Below the pieces are notes generated by a model, which was not told the DNA's origin, made no database searches, and was given only the letters and a program-made list of their open reading frames with translations. From NCBI RefSeq assembly GCF_004366815.1, contig NZ_SORI01000005.1:62001-126000 (forward strand): DNA of 64,000 bases. The letters are read 5' to 3'. Below, in pieces: positions 39,685 through 48,225 of the stretch. Both the position numbers and the translations under genes were made by a program. Positions within the stretch are counted from its first letter, which is position 1; every line of letters starts with the position of its first letter. The DNA is from Aminivibrio pyruvatiphilus. GTDB lineage: Bacteria; Synergistota; Synergistia; Synergistales; Aminobacteriaceae.

Positions 39685-41514
39685 ATGGCGAAAATGCCGC
39701 AGGAAAAACACCCCCCAACCGAAGGAAGTCCCCCGAACGGGACCGGAGCCTTTGCCCCCGGAAACGGTGTCCAGGACGGGGATGAAGCTTTCTGCCCCGC
39801 GGCTCTCCGGGGTATCTCCCAGAGAATAATGAAAGACCGGTGGATCGAAAGCCTGTCCGCCAACCTGCACGGGTTGCTCTTCCAGGTGAGGCGGGCTCCC
39901 TCCGGCAAAGATCTTATCGCCTGCATTGGAGGAACCCTTGCTTCCTATTTCGGTTTTAGCCCAGACAATGCCCCGGTGGACAGGGATGCTTTTTTCCGGA
40001 ACGTCTCTCCCGGCGACCTTCCAGGGGTTGTCCGGTCTTTCGATGAAGCCATGGAAAAGAAGAGCACCTGGAGGTGTGAGTTCCGTCTCGAACTTCCTGA
40101 GCGCCGCCGGTTTTTCGTCGAGGGGACGGCGTCACCGACGGAGGAGCCCGAGGGCAGCCTTCTGTGGCACGGGTTCCTCGCGGATGTGACGGAGAGGAAG
40201 GACCTCGAGGAGAGGCTGAAGGACCAGCTGGAACTCCAGGAGCAGATCTTTGCCACCATCCCCGTGCCCCTCGTCCTCAAGGATCATTCTTCACGGTTCC
40301 TCCAGGTCAACGAGGCTTTCGCAGATTTCGTGAACAAGCCCAGGGAGGACATCCTGGGAAAGGGCCCCCATGAGGTCTTCGGCCCGGAGCTGGCCGAGCT
40401 GGTCTTCCGGGAAGACCGGGAAATTCTCCGGACAGGGGAGACGAAGATGGACCTTGAGCGCCGGGTGACTGATGGTCACGGCAGGCTGATGTGGCTGAAA
40501 TCATACAAGGGACCCATCCGGAACAGCCGGGGAGAGATCGTGGGCATCGTGGGGGGCAACATGGACATTTCCGCCGTGAAGGACGCGGAAGAAGCCCTCA
40601 GGGAGAGTGAAGCCCGCTGGAAGTTCGCCCTGGAAGGATCGGGGGCGGGGGTCTGGGATCTCGACGTCCGGACCGGCGATATCTTTTTTTCGAAACAGTG
40701 GAAGGCTTTGCTTGGCTACGAAGACCACGAGGTCCGGAATTCCCTGGAGGAATGGAAGAGGCTGATCCATCCGGACGACGCAGAAGGGACCTTCCGGCAG
40801 ATTGAACTTACCCATGAGAAGAATCTGGACGTCTGTACTGCCGAGTTCCGGATGAAGCGGAAGAACGGGGAGTGGGCGTGGATTCTCGGCATGGGGAAAG
40901 TGGTGGAGCGGGACGGAGACGGGAAGCCGCTCCGGGTGATCGGCACCCACACGGACATCACTGAAAGGAAGAATGCTGAAAAGATCATCTTCCACCAGGC
41001 CACTCACGACGCGCTCACCGACCTGGCCAACAGGTCCCTGTTCAATGACCGTCTCGAGATGGCCATGGCCGAGGCCAGGCGGTGCGGGAAAAAAATCGGG
41101 GTTACTTTTCTCGACCTGGATAATTTCAAGAAAGTGAACGACGCCCTGGGGCATTCGGCGGGAGATATGCTGCTTGTAAGCGCCGCAGAAAGGATGCGGC
41201 GGACGCTCAGGGATACGGACACCCTGGCCAGGATCGGGGGGGACGAATTTGCCTTTCTTTTCCCCCTGGTGGAGGACCGGGCCGAGGTGGAAGCCGTGGC
41301 GGCCCGGATTCTGGAAACGCTCTCCGCGCCGTTCATCATCGAGGGACGGGAGTTCACCATTTCCGGGAGTATGGGGATCTGCCTCTTTCCGGAGGACGGC
41401 GGCGATGCGCAGACACTCATGAAGAGGGCCGACATGGCCATGTACGAGGCAAAGCGGGCGGGGAAGAACACCTGGCGCCACTGGGCGGGGTTACCCTGTT
41501 CCGTCAACGGATAA
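39685..41514 (+). CDS. PAS-PAS-PAS-GGDEF diguanylate cyclase
   Basis: 609 residues from the ATG at 39685 (CAGGAGG ten bases upstream). There are three PAS/PAC regions: about 60-170, 180-290 (KDHSSRFLQVNEAFADFVNKPREDILG, DISAVKDAEEALRE) and 300-430 (GVWDLDVRTGDIFFSKQWKALLGY, HTDITERKNAEK). The C-terminal cyclase starts TDLANRSLFNDRLEMAMA and holds RIGGDEFAFLF. An inhibitory I-site RDTD lies five residues before GGDEF. Makes c-di-GMP in response to redox or ligand signals sensed by PAS. No membrane segment is seen, so it is probably cytosolic. Confidence 0.9.
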   Translation: MAKMPQEKHPPTEGSPPNGTGAFAPGNGVQDGDEAFCPAALRGISQRIMKDRWIESLSANLHGLLFQVRRAPSGKDLIACIGGTLASYFGFSPDNAPVDRDAFFRNVSPGDLPGVVRSFDEAMEKKSTWRCEFRLELPERRRFFVEGTASPTEEPEGSLLWHGFLADVTERKDLEERLKDQLELQEQIFATIPVPLVLKDHSSRFLQVNEAFADFVNKPREDILGKGPHEVFGPELAELVFREDREILRTGETKMDLERRVTDGHGRLMWLKSYKGPIRNSRGEIVGIVGGNMDISAVKDAEEALRESEARWKFALEGSGAGVWDLDVRTGDIFFSKQWKALLGYEDHEVRNSLEEWKRLIHPDDAEGTFRQIELTHEKNLDVCTAEFRMKRKNGEWAWILGMGKVVERDGDGKPLRVIGTHTDITERKNAEKIIFHQATHDALTDLANRSLFNDRLEMAMAEARRCGKKIGVTFLDLDNFKKVNDALGHSAGDMLLVSAAERMRRTLRDTDTLARIGGDEFAFLFPLVEDRAEVEAVAARILETLSAPFIIEGREFTISGSMGICLFPEDGGDAQTLMKRADMAMYEAKRAGKNTWRHWAGLPCSVNG

Positions 41515-41540
41515 ACTTGCCGGAAGAAAGGATGAAGAAC

Positions 41541-42692
41541 ATGTTTCCGTCATTCAGCTATGAAATGCCCACCAGGGTGGAGTTCGGCCGTGGGGTGGCG
41601 CTCCGCACAGGGGAAGAGGTCGGAAGGATCGGCGGCACGCGGGTTCTGCTTATCTCCGACGAAGGGGTCCGGAGGGCTGGACTGCTCGACCGCGTCACGG
41701 AGAGCCTTGACCATGCTTCCGTTCCCTGGGACCTGTTTCTCGATGTGGAACCCAACCCGAAAGACCGGAATGTCCATGCCGCGGCTGCCGCAGTGTCCAA
41801 ATCGGGGGCGGACTGTCTCGTGGCGGTGGGCGGAGGCAGCCCCATCGACTGTGCCAAGGCCGTGGCCATCGTGGCCGCGGCGGGGGGCAAGGTCAGGGAG
41901 TACGAGGGACGCTTCAAAACCTCCGTCCTTCCCCTTCCCATCATTGCCGTGCCGACTACTGCCGGAACGGCGAGCGAGCTGACCTTCGGCTCCGTCATCA
42001 CGGACACGGCGGCGAAATTCAAGTTCACCGTCAAGAGTCCCCTGCTGGCCCCGAAAGTGGCCCTGGCCGACCCGGAAATGACGGCCACCATGCCGAAGAA
42101 CCTCACCGCATTCACGGGAATGGACGCCCTGACCCACGCCATCGAAGCCTATACCTGCCGGGCCGCCACGCCCTTCTCCGACGCTCCTGCCATTGTGGCC
42201 ATGGAGCTTATCGGGAAGTATCTTCGCAGGGCCTGGAAGGACGGCTCCGACATGGAGGCCAGGGAGGGAATGCTCCTCGGGAGCCTCCTCGCCGGGGTGG
42301 CCTTCAGCCATTCCGACGTGGCGGCGGTCCACTGCCTCGCCGAGGCTCTGGGCGCACTGTACGACGCTCCTCACGGAGCCTGCAACTCCATCGCCCTTCC
42401 GGCCGTAATGGAATTTTCCATGGATGCCTGCGTGGACCGGTACGCCAGGGTGGCCGCCTGCCTCGGCCTGTCCTTCTCCACTCCCCGGGAGGGGGCGGAA
42501 AAGGCCGTGGAAGAAGTGAAGCGGATGGCCATAGATCTTGAGCTGCCCTCTCTTTCGGTTTTCGGCATCAAAGAGGAGGATTTCGACGAGATCGCCGCGA
42601 AATCGGAGGCCAACTCGTCGAATCCGGACAACCCGAAGATCCTCACGAAGGCCGACTATGTCGGGATCCTCAAAAAACTGACCTCCGCATAA
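41541..42692 (+). CDS. Iron-containing alcohol dehydrogenase
   Basis: 383 residues from ATG 41541 (AAAGGATG upstream); in-frame alternatives at 41517 and 41532 exist. Group III Fe-ADH marks: VAVGGGSPIDCAKAVAI (nucleotide), PTTAGTASELTFGSVI, ALTHAIEAYTCRAATPFSDA and AVHCLAEALGALYDAPHGACN, with the metal His and Asp residues present. The family reduces aldehydes or ketones with NAD(P)H in fermentation. It is 26 bases after the cyclase gene. Confidence 0.92.
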   Translation: MFPSFSYEMPTRVEFGRGVALRTGEEVGRIGGTRVLLISDEGVRRAGLLDRVTESLDHASVPWDLFLDVEPNPKDRNVHAAAAAVSKSGADCLVAVGGGSPIDCAKAVAIVAAAGGKVREYEGRFKTSVLPLPIIAVPTTAGTASELTFGSVITDTAAKFKFTVKSPLLAPKVALADPEMTATMPKNLTAFTGMDALTHAIEAYTCRAATPFSDAPAIVAMELIGKYLRRAWKDGSDMEAREGMLLGSLLAGVAFSHSDVAAVHCLAEALGALYDAPHGACNSIALPAVMEFSMDACVDRYARVAACLGLSFSTPREGAEKAVEEVKRMAIDLELPSLSVFGIKEEDFDEIAAKSEANSSNPDNPKILTKADYVGILKKLTSA

Positions 42693-42777
42693 GGAGGGGT
42701 CCGCCGTGCCGGCCTGCTGAAAATCCGGGTTTCCGCGGAGAAAGGCTGTTTTGAAGGCGGACAGGAAAAGGAAACAG

Positions 42778-42819
42778 AAAAGCGAAGGGAGAACGGGCAG
42801 TTCCCGCCTTCGCTTTTTT
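42778..42819. terminator. Bidirectional terminator between the ADH and acyltransferase genes
   Basis: AAAGCGAAGG (ending 42788) pairs with CCTTCGCTTT (42807-42816) and is followed by a T-run on the plus strand and an A-run on the minus. It separates two convergent operons. Confidence 0.8.
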
Positions 42820-44560
42820 ATTGCTCGAGAAGGGCCGCCATCTCCTCCATGTTTTCGGCCAGCTTGTCCCGGAAAGCGAGCAGGAGCGGCTCCAGGGAGG
42901 TTCGGCTTGTCATGGTGAAGACCAGCTTGTGGGGGAACATCAGGTAACGGACGCCGAACCCCTCGTCGTCCGACGGGCCGTAACCGTAGATGCGGAATGC
43001 CTCAGTGGGGCCCGTGCTCGTGGAGACCATGTTCCTGGAAAGAACGGCGTATCCGGGCGAGGAAAAGAGGGCCGGCGGTTCGTGAACTCCTATCTCCCGG
43101 CCGAAGCGTTCCATCATCTTCCGGAGGCCGAAGAGGTGGCGGTCCACTCCCCGCCCGTCCCGGCATTCCGAGACCCGTTCACTGTGGGCCCTTGAGGCGG
43201 CCTTCAGGGCTTCCGCGGTCCGCCTGTGCGCGAAGGCGGCCGCTTCCGCCGTGACTGGGCGCATGGCCTCGGTGCGGCCCAGGAGAAACTGCCGGGTCAT
43301 CACCGCTTCATAGGCGTTCAGGAATCTTCCGTACAGGCCGAAGACCGATGTCTGCATGGCCACCTGGCAGAATGCGTCGGGACTCATCCCGAGGCCCTTG
43401 ATTTTCTCCCGTCCGAAGGCTGAGAATTCAAGGACGGCCAGCGTAGTGTTCTTCCGCAGGCAGTGGAGGGCCTGTCCGGCTTCTTCGAGATGCCGGACGG
43501 CTTCTTCGGAAAGGTGAAAGGGCAGCGGCAGGGCGGAAAGAGCCTGCCATTTCCCATATCCGCCCGTCCCGCCGGACCTGAGAATGACGGATGCAAGAAG
43601 CGCGTGCTGGGAGCCGTCCAGGCCGGAGTGCTCGAAGTTCAGGCCCGCTTCTCCCCTTTCATCGACGATGATCTGGAAAGACTTGTCATACCATCGGTTC
43701 GCTCCTCCTCCGGAGAGATAGTGAAGCCCCTTCCCCTGGAGAGAGGGCGGGGTTTCCGGGTCGAGACAGAGGACAAAGAGGGCCGACTCTATTCTCTCCA
43801 GGTTCCCGCGGTTCTCCGGACAGATGGAGGCGATCGTTTCCCTGAGAGCCCCCCAATCCCTCCGGGGGAGTGATGTGCCGAGGCCGATCTCCCCGCCGGG
43901 CCGCGGGGAAGCGGCAATTTCATCGAGACGGACGGCGAGGCTTTCATGGGATGCCTCGTTCCCCTCCGGAGAGAGGACGTCCAGCGACCATGCCCCTCCC
44001 CCGCACAGGACGGTGATGTGGCGGCTGTCCGGCCGCGTGGCGAGTTCGTCGCCGGAGAGACCGGCAATTCTCGTGGTGCCGAACAGATTTCTGTACTGGC
44101 TCATGCACAGAGGCGTTCCCCGGTCGGTATCGGGAGGGAGGGTTTCGCTGTCGATGCTTTTTTTCAGGGAGAGTGCGGCGGAGATCAGCCATGCTGCCCT
44201 CCGGGAGCGGGGGGACGGGCTGAGGAGAGGCGGAAGGTCCAACAGGGAAAAGACATTGCTGTTGATCACAAGGGGGGCGGGGGATTCGAGATAGGTCCGG
44301 AGCCAGAAGTCCGAGAGCCAGCTTTCCGGCGTCTCTTCGGACCACTCCTCCAGGCGGCGCTGGAGCTTTCTGCCCGCCCCGCCGGGAGCGAGAAAGGCCC
44401 GGGCTGACTCCGCCGTCTCATGCCGGCCCTGTTCGTCAAGAAGGGGAGCCGTCCAGTCCAAAAATTTCGGGAGGGTTTCCTCAAGAGGAAGAACAGGGAG
44501 CCTGGGAAGGCTCCCCTGGAAAGCAAACGTGCCGGATGTTTCCGGATATTTTTCAGCCAT
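42818..44560 (-). CDS. Carnitine/choline O-acyltransferase family protein
   Basis: 580 residues. Transfers an acyl group between CoA and the hydroxyl of carnitine or choline. Family marks: LPRLPVLPLEETLPKFL at the N-terminus, PLCMSQYRNLFGTTRI, the catalytic FEHSGLDG (His311, Asp315), NMVSTST (STS motif) and DEGFGVRYLMF. It aligns in order with eukaryotic CrAT/ChAT though somewhat shorter. Starts eight bases after the permease stop in an operon with a quaternary-amine ABC importer. The frame is open to 45268, but that part is inside the permease gene. Substrate (carnitine or choline) is inferred. Family is uncommon in bacteria. Confidence 0.88.
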   Translation of the reverse strand: MAEKYPETSGTFAFQGSLPRLPVLPLEETLPKFLDWTAPLLDEQGRHETAESARAFLAPGGAGRKLQRRLEEWSEETPESWLSDFWLRTYLESPAPLVINSNVFSLLDLPPLLSPSPRSRRAAWLISAALSLKKSIDSETLPPDTDRGTPLCMSQYRNLFGTTRIAGLSGDELATRPDSRHITVLCGGGAWSLDVLSPEGNEASHESLAVRLDEIAASPRPGGEIGLGTSLPRRDWGALRETIASICPENRGNLERIESALFVLCLDPETPPSLQGKGLHYLSGGGANRWYDKSFQIIVDERGEAGLNFEHSGLDGSQHALLASVILRSGGTGGYGKWQALSALPLPFHLSEEAVRHLEEAGQALHCLRKNTTLAVLEFSAFGREKIKGLGMSPDAFCQVAMQTSVFGLYGRFLNAYEAVMTRQFLLGRTEAMRPVTAEAAAFAHRRTAEALKAASRAHSERVSECRDGRGVDRHLFGLRKMMERFGREIGVHEPPALFSSPGYAVLSRNMVSTSTGPTEAFRIYGYGPSDDEGFGVRYLMFPHKLVFTMTSRTSLEPLLLAFRDKLAENMEEMAALLEQ

Positions 44561-44568
44561 GGAGAAGG

Positions 44569-45420
44569 TTACCTCTTGGGCGGTTCCCACCGCTTGGCCA
44601 TGTTCTGAGTGAGACGGTCGATGACAATGGCCAGGAACACCACGCTCATGCCCGCTTCGAATCCCCTGCCCACGTCGATGCGGTTGATGGAGAGCAGGAC
44701 TTCCTGTCCCAGGCCCCGGGCACCGATCATGGACGAGATGACGACCATGGCCAGGGCCATCATGGTGGTCTGGTTCACTCCTGCCAGGATGCTCGGCATG
44801 GCAAGGGGAAGGCGCACTTCCCTGATGAGCTGCCAGCGCGTGGCGCCGTAGGCCAGGGCAGCCTCCTCCACGGGCTTGGGAACCTGGTTCAGCCCGAGGG
44901 CGGTCAGCCTGATCACGGGAGGAAGGGCGTAGATAAGGGTGGCGAGAACAGCGGGGACCTTGCCCAGTCCGAAAAGCATCATTGCCGGTATGAGGTAGAC
45001 AAAGCTCGGCATGGTCTGCATTCCGTCCAGAAGGGGACGGAGAACGGCGGCGACGGGCCGCAGCTCCGCCATGAGCACGCCGAGGGGCAGCCCGATGATC
45101 AATGCCATAAGAACGGCGGTGATGATCACCGAAAGGCTTTCGACGGCCATTGCCCAGAGACCGAACATGCCGATGACGAAGGGCAGGGATGCCAGAATCA
45201 CGGAGGAAATGAGTTTTTTCGACGAATACCAGCTCAGCAGAAAGACGCCCGCTATGTAGGCCCACCACGGGATGAACGTGAGAATCGAGTTGACTCCGAG
45301 GAGGAACGAGAGTATCCCGTCGGAAATGGAATCGAAGACGGGGGAGTAGGCCTCGATGAGATTGTTAATGAATTCATTCACCGCCCCGGCCACGTGGTAC
45401 CGGAAAGCTTCAGGAAACAT
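44569..45420 (-). CDS. Glycine betaine/carnitine-type ABC transporter permease (ProW/OpuAB)
   Basis: 283 residues, about six membrane segments. The permease signature loop YGATRWQLIREVRLPLAMPSILAG is intact, as is MALAMVVISSMIGARGLGQ. It forms the membrane pore of the quaternary-amine importer. Overlaps the upstream ATPase gene by 11 bases and is followed by the acyltransferase. Confidence 0.9.
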   Translation of the reverse strand: MFPEAFRYHVAGAVNEFINNLIEAYSPVFDSISDGILSFLLGVNSILTFIPWWAYIAGVFLLSWYSSKKLISSVILASLPFVIGMFGLWAMAVESLSVIITAVLMALIIGLPLGVLMAELRPVAAVLRPLLDGMQTMPSFVYLIPAMMLFGLGKVPAVLATLIYALPPVIRLTALGLNQVPKPVEEAALAYGATRWQLIREVRLPLAMPSILAGVNQTTMMALAMVVISSMIGARGLGQEVLLSINRIDVGRGFEAGMSVVFLAIVIDRLTQNMAKRWEPPKR

Positions 45421-46351
45421 GGGATGCTCCCTCCTTCCCCGCCCTGCTTCTGGCCAGGACCTCTTCGGCCCGCCTCATCTGCTCCCGTTCGTCGCTGACG
45501 AACCGCATGACATAATCATCTGCCGGGTTCGCGATGACCTCGTCGGGAGACCCGACCTGGACGATCTCTCCTTTTTTCATGATGGCCATGCGGTCTCCCA
45601 TGCGGAGCGCCTCGGAAAGGTCATGGGTCACGAAAAAGATGGTCTTGTGCATAACCTTCTGAAGATGGATCATCTCGTCCTGCAGCTCCCGCCGGATGAG
45701 GGGGTCGAGCCCGCTGAACGGCTCGTCCATGAGCAGGATGGGCGCGTCCATGACGAGAGCCCGGGCGATACCCACCCTCTGGCGCATGCCGCCGCTCAGG
45801 GACGCCGGGTAGTATTTCTCCCATCCCTTGAGCCCGACCTTTTCGATAGCGTCCGCTGCTTTTCCCATCCTGCATTCCTTTTCTTCTCCCCTGAGCTTCA
45901 GGCCGAAGGTGACGTTCTGCAGAACCGTGCGGTGGGGCAGCAGGCCATAATGCTGGAAGACCATGGCGATTTTTTCCCTGCGGAAATTGACGAGCTGCCG
46001 TTTGTTCATCGCCGTCACGTTCTCGCCGTTGATGATGATTTCGCCGGAGGTTGGTTCCACGAGACGGAGCAGGCACCGGATAAGGGTCGATTTGCCGCTG
46101 CCGGAGAGCCCCATGATGATGAACGTCTCTCCCTGCCTGATTTCCAGTGACACGTTTTTCATCGCCACCACGGCGTCTTCTCCCCTGTCAAGCTCCTCCA
46201 CACGCTCCTCGTTCTCCACGTCCGAAGAAGAAACGGTCAGGCCCTTCTTACGGGTATAGATTTTCCAGAGGTCGCGGATAAGAATGGCCTCCGCTGCGGT
46301 TCCGCCCCCGGAAACGCCGGATGCGGCGTCCGCCTGCTGCGGGGCGTCCAA
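45410..46351 (-). CDS. Glycine betaine/carnitine-type ABC transporter ATP-binding protein (ProV/OpuAA)
   Basis: 313 residues. Walker A MGLSGSGKST, Q-loop VFQHYGLLPH, signature LSGGMRQRVG, Walker B ILLMDEPFSGLDP and H-loop FVTHDLSEA are all present. There is a ProV-like N-terminal extension with VENEERVEELDRGEDAVVAMKNVS. The C-terminus (about 40 residues) lacks a full CBS pair. Starts directly after the binding-protein stop (46352). Confidence 0.93.
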   Translation of the reverse strand: MDAPQQADAASGVSGGGTAAEAILIRDLWKIYTRKKGLTVSSSDVENEERVEELDRGEDAVVAMKNVSLEIRQGETFIIMGLSGSGKSTLIRCLLRLVEPTSGEIIINGENVTAMNKRQLVNFRREKIAMVFQHYGLLPHRTVLQNVTFGLKLRGEEKECRMGKAADAIEKVGLKGWEKYYPASLSGGMRQRVGIARALVMDAPILLMDEPFSGLDPLIRRELQDEMIHLQKVMHKTIFFVTHDLSEALRMGDRMAIMKKGEIVQVGSPDEVIANPADDYVMRFVSDEREQMRRAEEVLARSRAGKEGASHVS

Positions 46352-47356
46352 CTATTTCTCCTCCTTCAGCGCCGCGGTCACTTTTTCAGCCACGTCGGAG
46401 GAAACCCAGGATGTCCAGACATCCTCGAAATTTTTCAGGAACCAGACGGCGGCCTGCCGCGTATCCGCCTTCGTCTCGAACATGAAGCCGAGGACCTTGT
46501 TGTTCTGCTCGAGGGTTGTGCTGTAGTTTTTCAGGAATGCCGCGATGTCGGGGTTGGCCTCCGCGAACTTCGCATTGGCGACGATGAGCACACGCACCGA
46601 CGGAATGGCGCAGGCGTACAGGTTCTCGTCGTTCCAGAGCTTTTCATCGTAGGGGGGCTCTTCGAGCATGGTCATGTCAAGAAGCCCCATGACCCACGTG
46701 GGCTCCCAGTAATAGGCCAGGACGGGCTGGCCCCGGTCGTAGGCCCTCTTGATGGCGGTGGAGAGGGCGGTTTCGGAGCCTGCGGAAAAGGCATCGTAAT
46801 GCTTGTCCAGGCCGTAGCCCCTGATCTTCATCTCGTTGATGGACGTGACCTTCCAGCCTGCCGGTCCGTTGAGAAGGCGCCCCTTCTTCGGGTTCTCGGG
46901 GTCCTTGAAGAGCTCCCAGTATTTCGGAAGGTCGGCAACGGACTTGAGGTCGGGAGCGACCGGCTTGATACCCCGGGCTTCGTCTCCCTTGATCATGTAG
47001 GTGGGAACGTACCATCCCTGGGGGGCGTCGGGGAAATTCGTTCCGAGGCTCACCATTTTTCCGCTGGCCGTGGCTTTATCCCAGAACTCGAGAATGTTGT
47101 CAACCCAGCCTTCCATGGAAAAGTCGGCGTCTCCCCGCTCGATGCCCATCATTCCCGGAAGGGACTCGGCGAAGATGAAGTCAGTCTCTTTGCCGAATCC
47201 TTTCTCGATGATGTAGGCCGCAATGCGGTTGTGGATCTGGACGCTGTCCCAGCTGAAGTCGACCAGCGTCACGGGGCGGGCTGCCGCCGTTCCCGGAAAG
47301 GCGGTAAACAGGCATAGGACTGCAAGAACAAGCGCAATAGTGGTTCGCATTTTCAT
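46352..47356 (-). CDS. Glycine betaine/carnitine-type substrate-binding protein (ProX/OpuAC)
   Basis: 334 residues from ATG 47356, with AGGAGG seven bases upstream. Signal peptide (ALVLAVLCLFTAF, cleavage near TAAA-R). OpuAC fold: VDFSWDSVQIHNRIAAYII, DFSMEGWVDNI, GWYVPTYMI, LAYYWEPTWVMGLLDM. Four conserved Trp/Tyr positions suit an aromatic cage for a trimethylammonium group. First gene of the four-gene operon. The bound amine (betaine, carnitine or choline) is not certain. Confidence 0.9.
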   Translation of the reverse strand: MKMRTTIALVLAVLCLFTAFPGTAAARPVTLVDFSWDSVQIHNRIAAYIIEKGFGKETDFIFAESLPGMMGIERGDADFSMEGWVDNILEFWDKATASGKMVSLGTNFPDAPQGWYVPTYMIKGDEARGIKPVAPDLKSVADLPKYWELFKDPENPKKGRLLNGPAGWKVTSINEMKIRGYGLDKHYDAFSAGSETALSTAIKRAYDRGQPVLAYYWEPTWVMGLLDMTMLEEPPYDEKLWNDENLYACAIPSVRVLIVANAKFAEANPDIAAFLKNYSTTLEQNNKVLGFMFETKADTRQAAVWFLKNFEDVWTSWVSSDVAEKVTAALKEEK

Positions 47357-47463
47357 GCAAACACCTCCTGGTAGGAATTTTTTGCGTTGGATGCCGGTAA
47401 AGGAAATGGACATCCGCGAAGAAAAATGAAGTGTTTCCCCTCGGGGTGAACATGTATTATCTG

Positions 47464-47492
47464 ATTAAAACTCAAGGCGCACAATTTGTCAA
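47464..47492 (-). promoter_or_regulatory. Promoter of the quaternary-amine/acyltransferase operon
   Basis: Minus strand TTGACA (47492-47487), 17-base spacer, TTTAAT (47469-47464), about 110 bases before the binding-protein start. The opposing DinB-like gene may have an overlapping start in this 237-base divergent region. Confidence 0.7.
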
Positions 47493-47593
47493 GATAGATA
47501 ATTCTGTATTGTATATCCACCCTCCCCCTGTGGGCGCAGGCCCCGGCAGGGGGTATACTTATCCTCACCTACTATCCAAAAGGGGGCTGAGCT

Positions 47594-48070
47594 ATGCGAA
47601 ACGTGGTGAACGGTATGAAGGGATATTTTGACCGGGGGATGGACTTCCTGTTCAGGCAGATCGACGAATGCCCGGACGACCTCTGGAACAGGAAGGGCGG
47701 CGGATTCTTTTATTGGCAGCAGGTGTACCATGCGTTCTTCTGCGTGGACTATTTCCTTCTCCCCCCCGAAGGGGAGATGGTGGAAGAACCTTTCGGACGG
47801 GCTGTGGCCATGTTCAGCGAGGTGCCTCCGGTAGCTCCTTCGAAGGAGACTGTGAGAGAATTCGGCGCAGTCATGAGGAAAAAGGCGGACGAGTGGATTG
47901 CCGCCCTCGACGACGAGTCCCTGGGGCTCAGGCATGAGGGAATGACGGCCCGGAAGAAGGCGGAAACATGCAACGGTGCGGTTTTTGCCTCCCTGTGCGG
48001 CCACAACATGTACCACGTGGGGTGCCTCGATTCGGTGCTCCGGGAGCATGGCCTGAAGGGAGTCTACTGA
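47594..48070 (+). CDS. DinB-like four-helix protein
   Basis: 158 residues. Helical bundle with probable metal ligands VYHAFFCVDYF and CGHNMYHVG (His-x3-His), the layout of DinB/YfiT-type metal proteins. Members act as thiol-dependent transferases (bacillithiol or related) or are uncharacterised. Ribosome site GGGGGCTGAG is 3-10 bases before the ATG. Divergent from the amine operon. Confidence 0.7.
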   Translation: MRNVVNGMKGYFDRGMDFLFRQIDECPDDLWNRKGGGFFYWQQVYHAFFCVDYFLLPPEGEMVEEPFGRAVAMFSEVPPVAPSKETVREFGAVMRKKADEWIAALDDESLGLRHEGMTARKKAETCNGAVFASLCGHNMYHVGCLDSVLREHGLKGVY

Positions 48071-48134
48071 TCCCTGACGGTCCCTGACGGACGGGGAGAC
48101 CGGTTCCGGAGGGCAGACCCGTCATGGTATGATG

Positions 48135-48163
48135 AACCCCGGTCCTGCAGGACCGGGGTTTTT
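48135..48163 (+). terminator. Intrinsic terminator after the DinB-like gene
   Basis: AACCCCGGTCC, TGCA loop, GGACCGGGGTT, then TTT: an 11-bp stem and short T-run, 65 bases after the stop codon. Confidence 0.8.
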
Positions 48164-48225
48164 CCTGCGGCCCGCAGGAGCACGAAAGTGTACGGAGAGG
48201 AGGAGTATGGTGCCGGCCCCATTGT

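Noticed and set aside
44561-45268. N-terminal extension of the acyltransferase frame
   Set aside because: It lies within the permease gene, and the ATG at 44560 starts where the family alignment begins.
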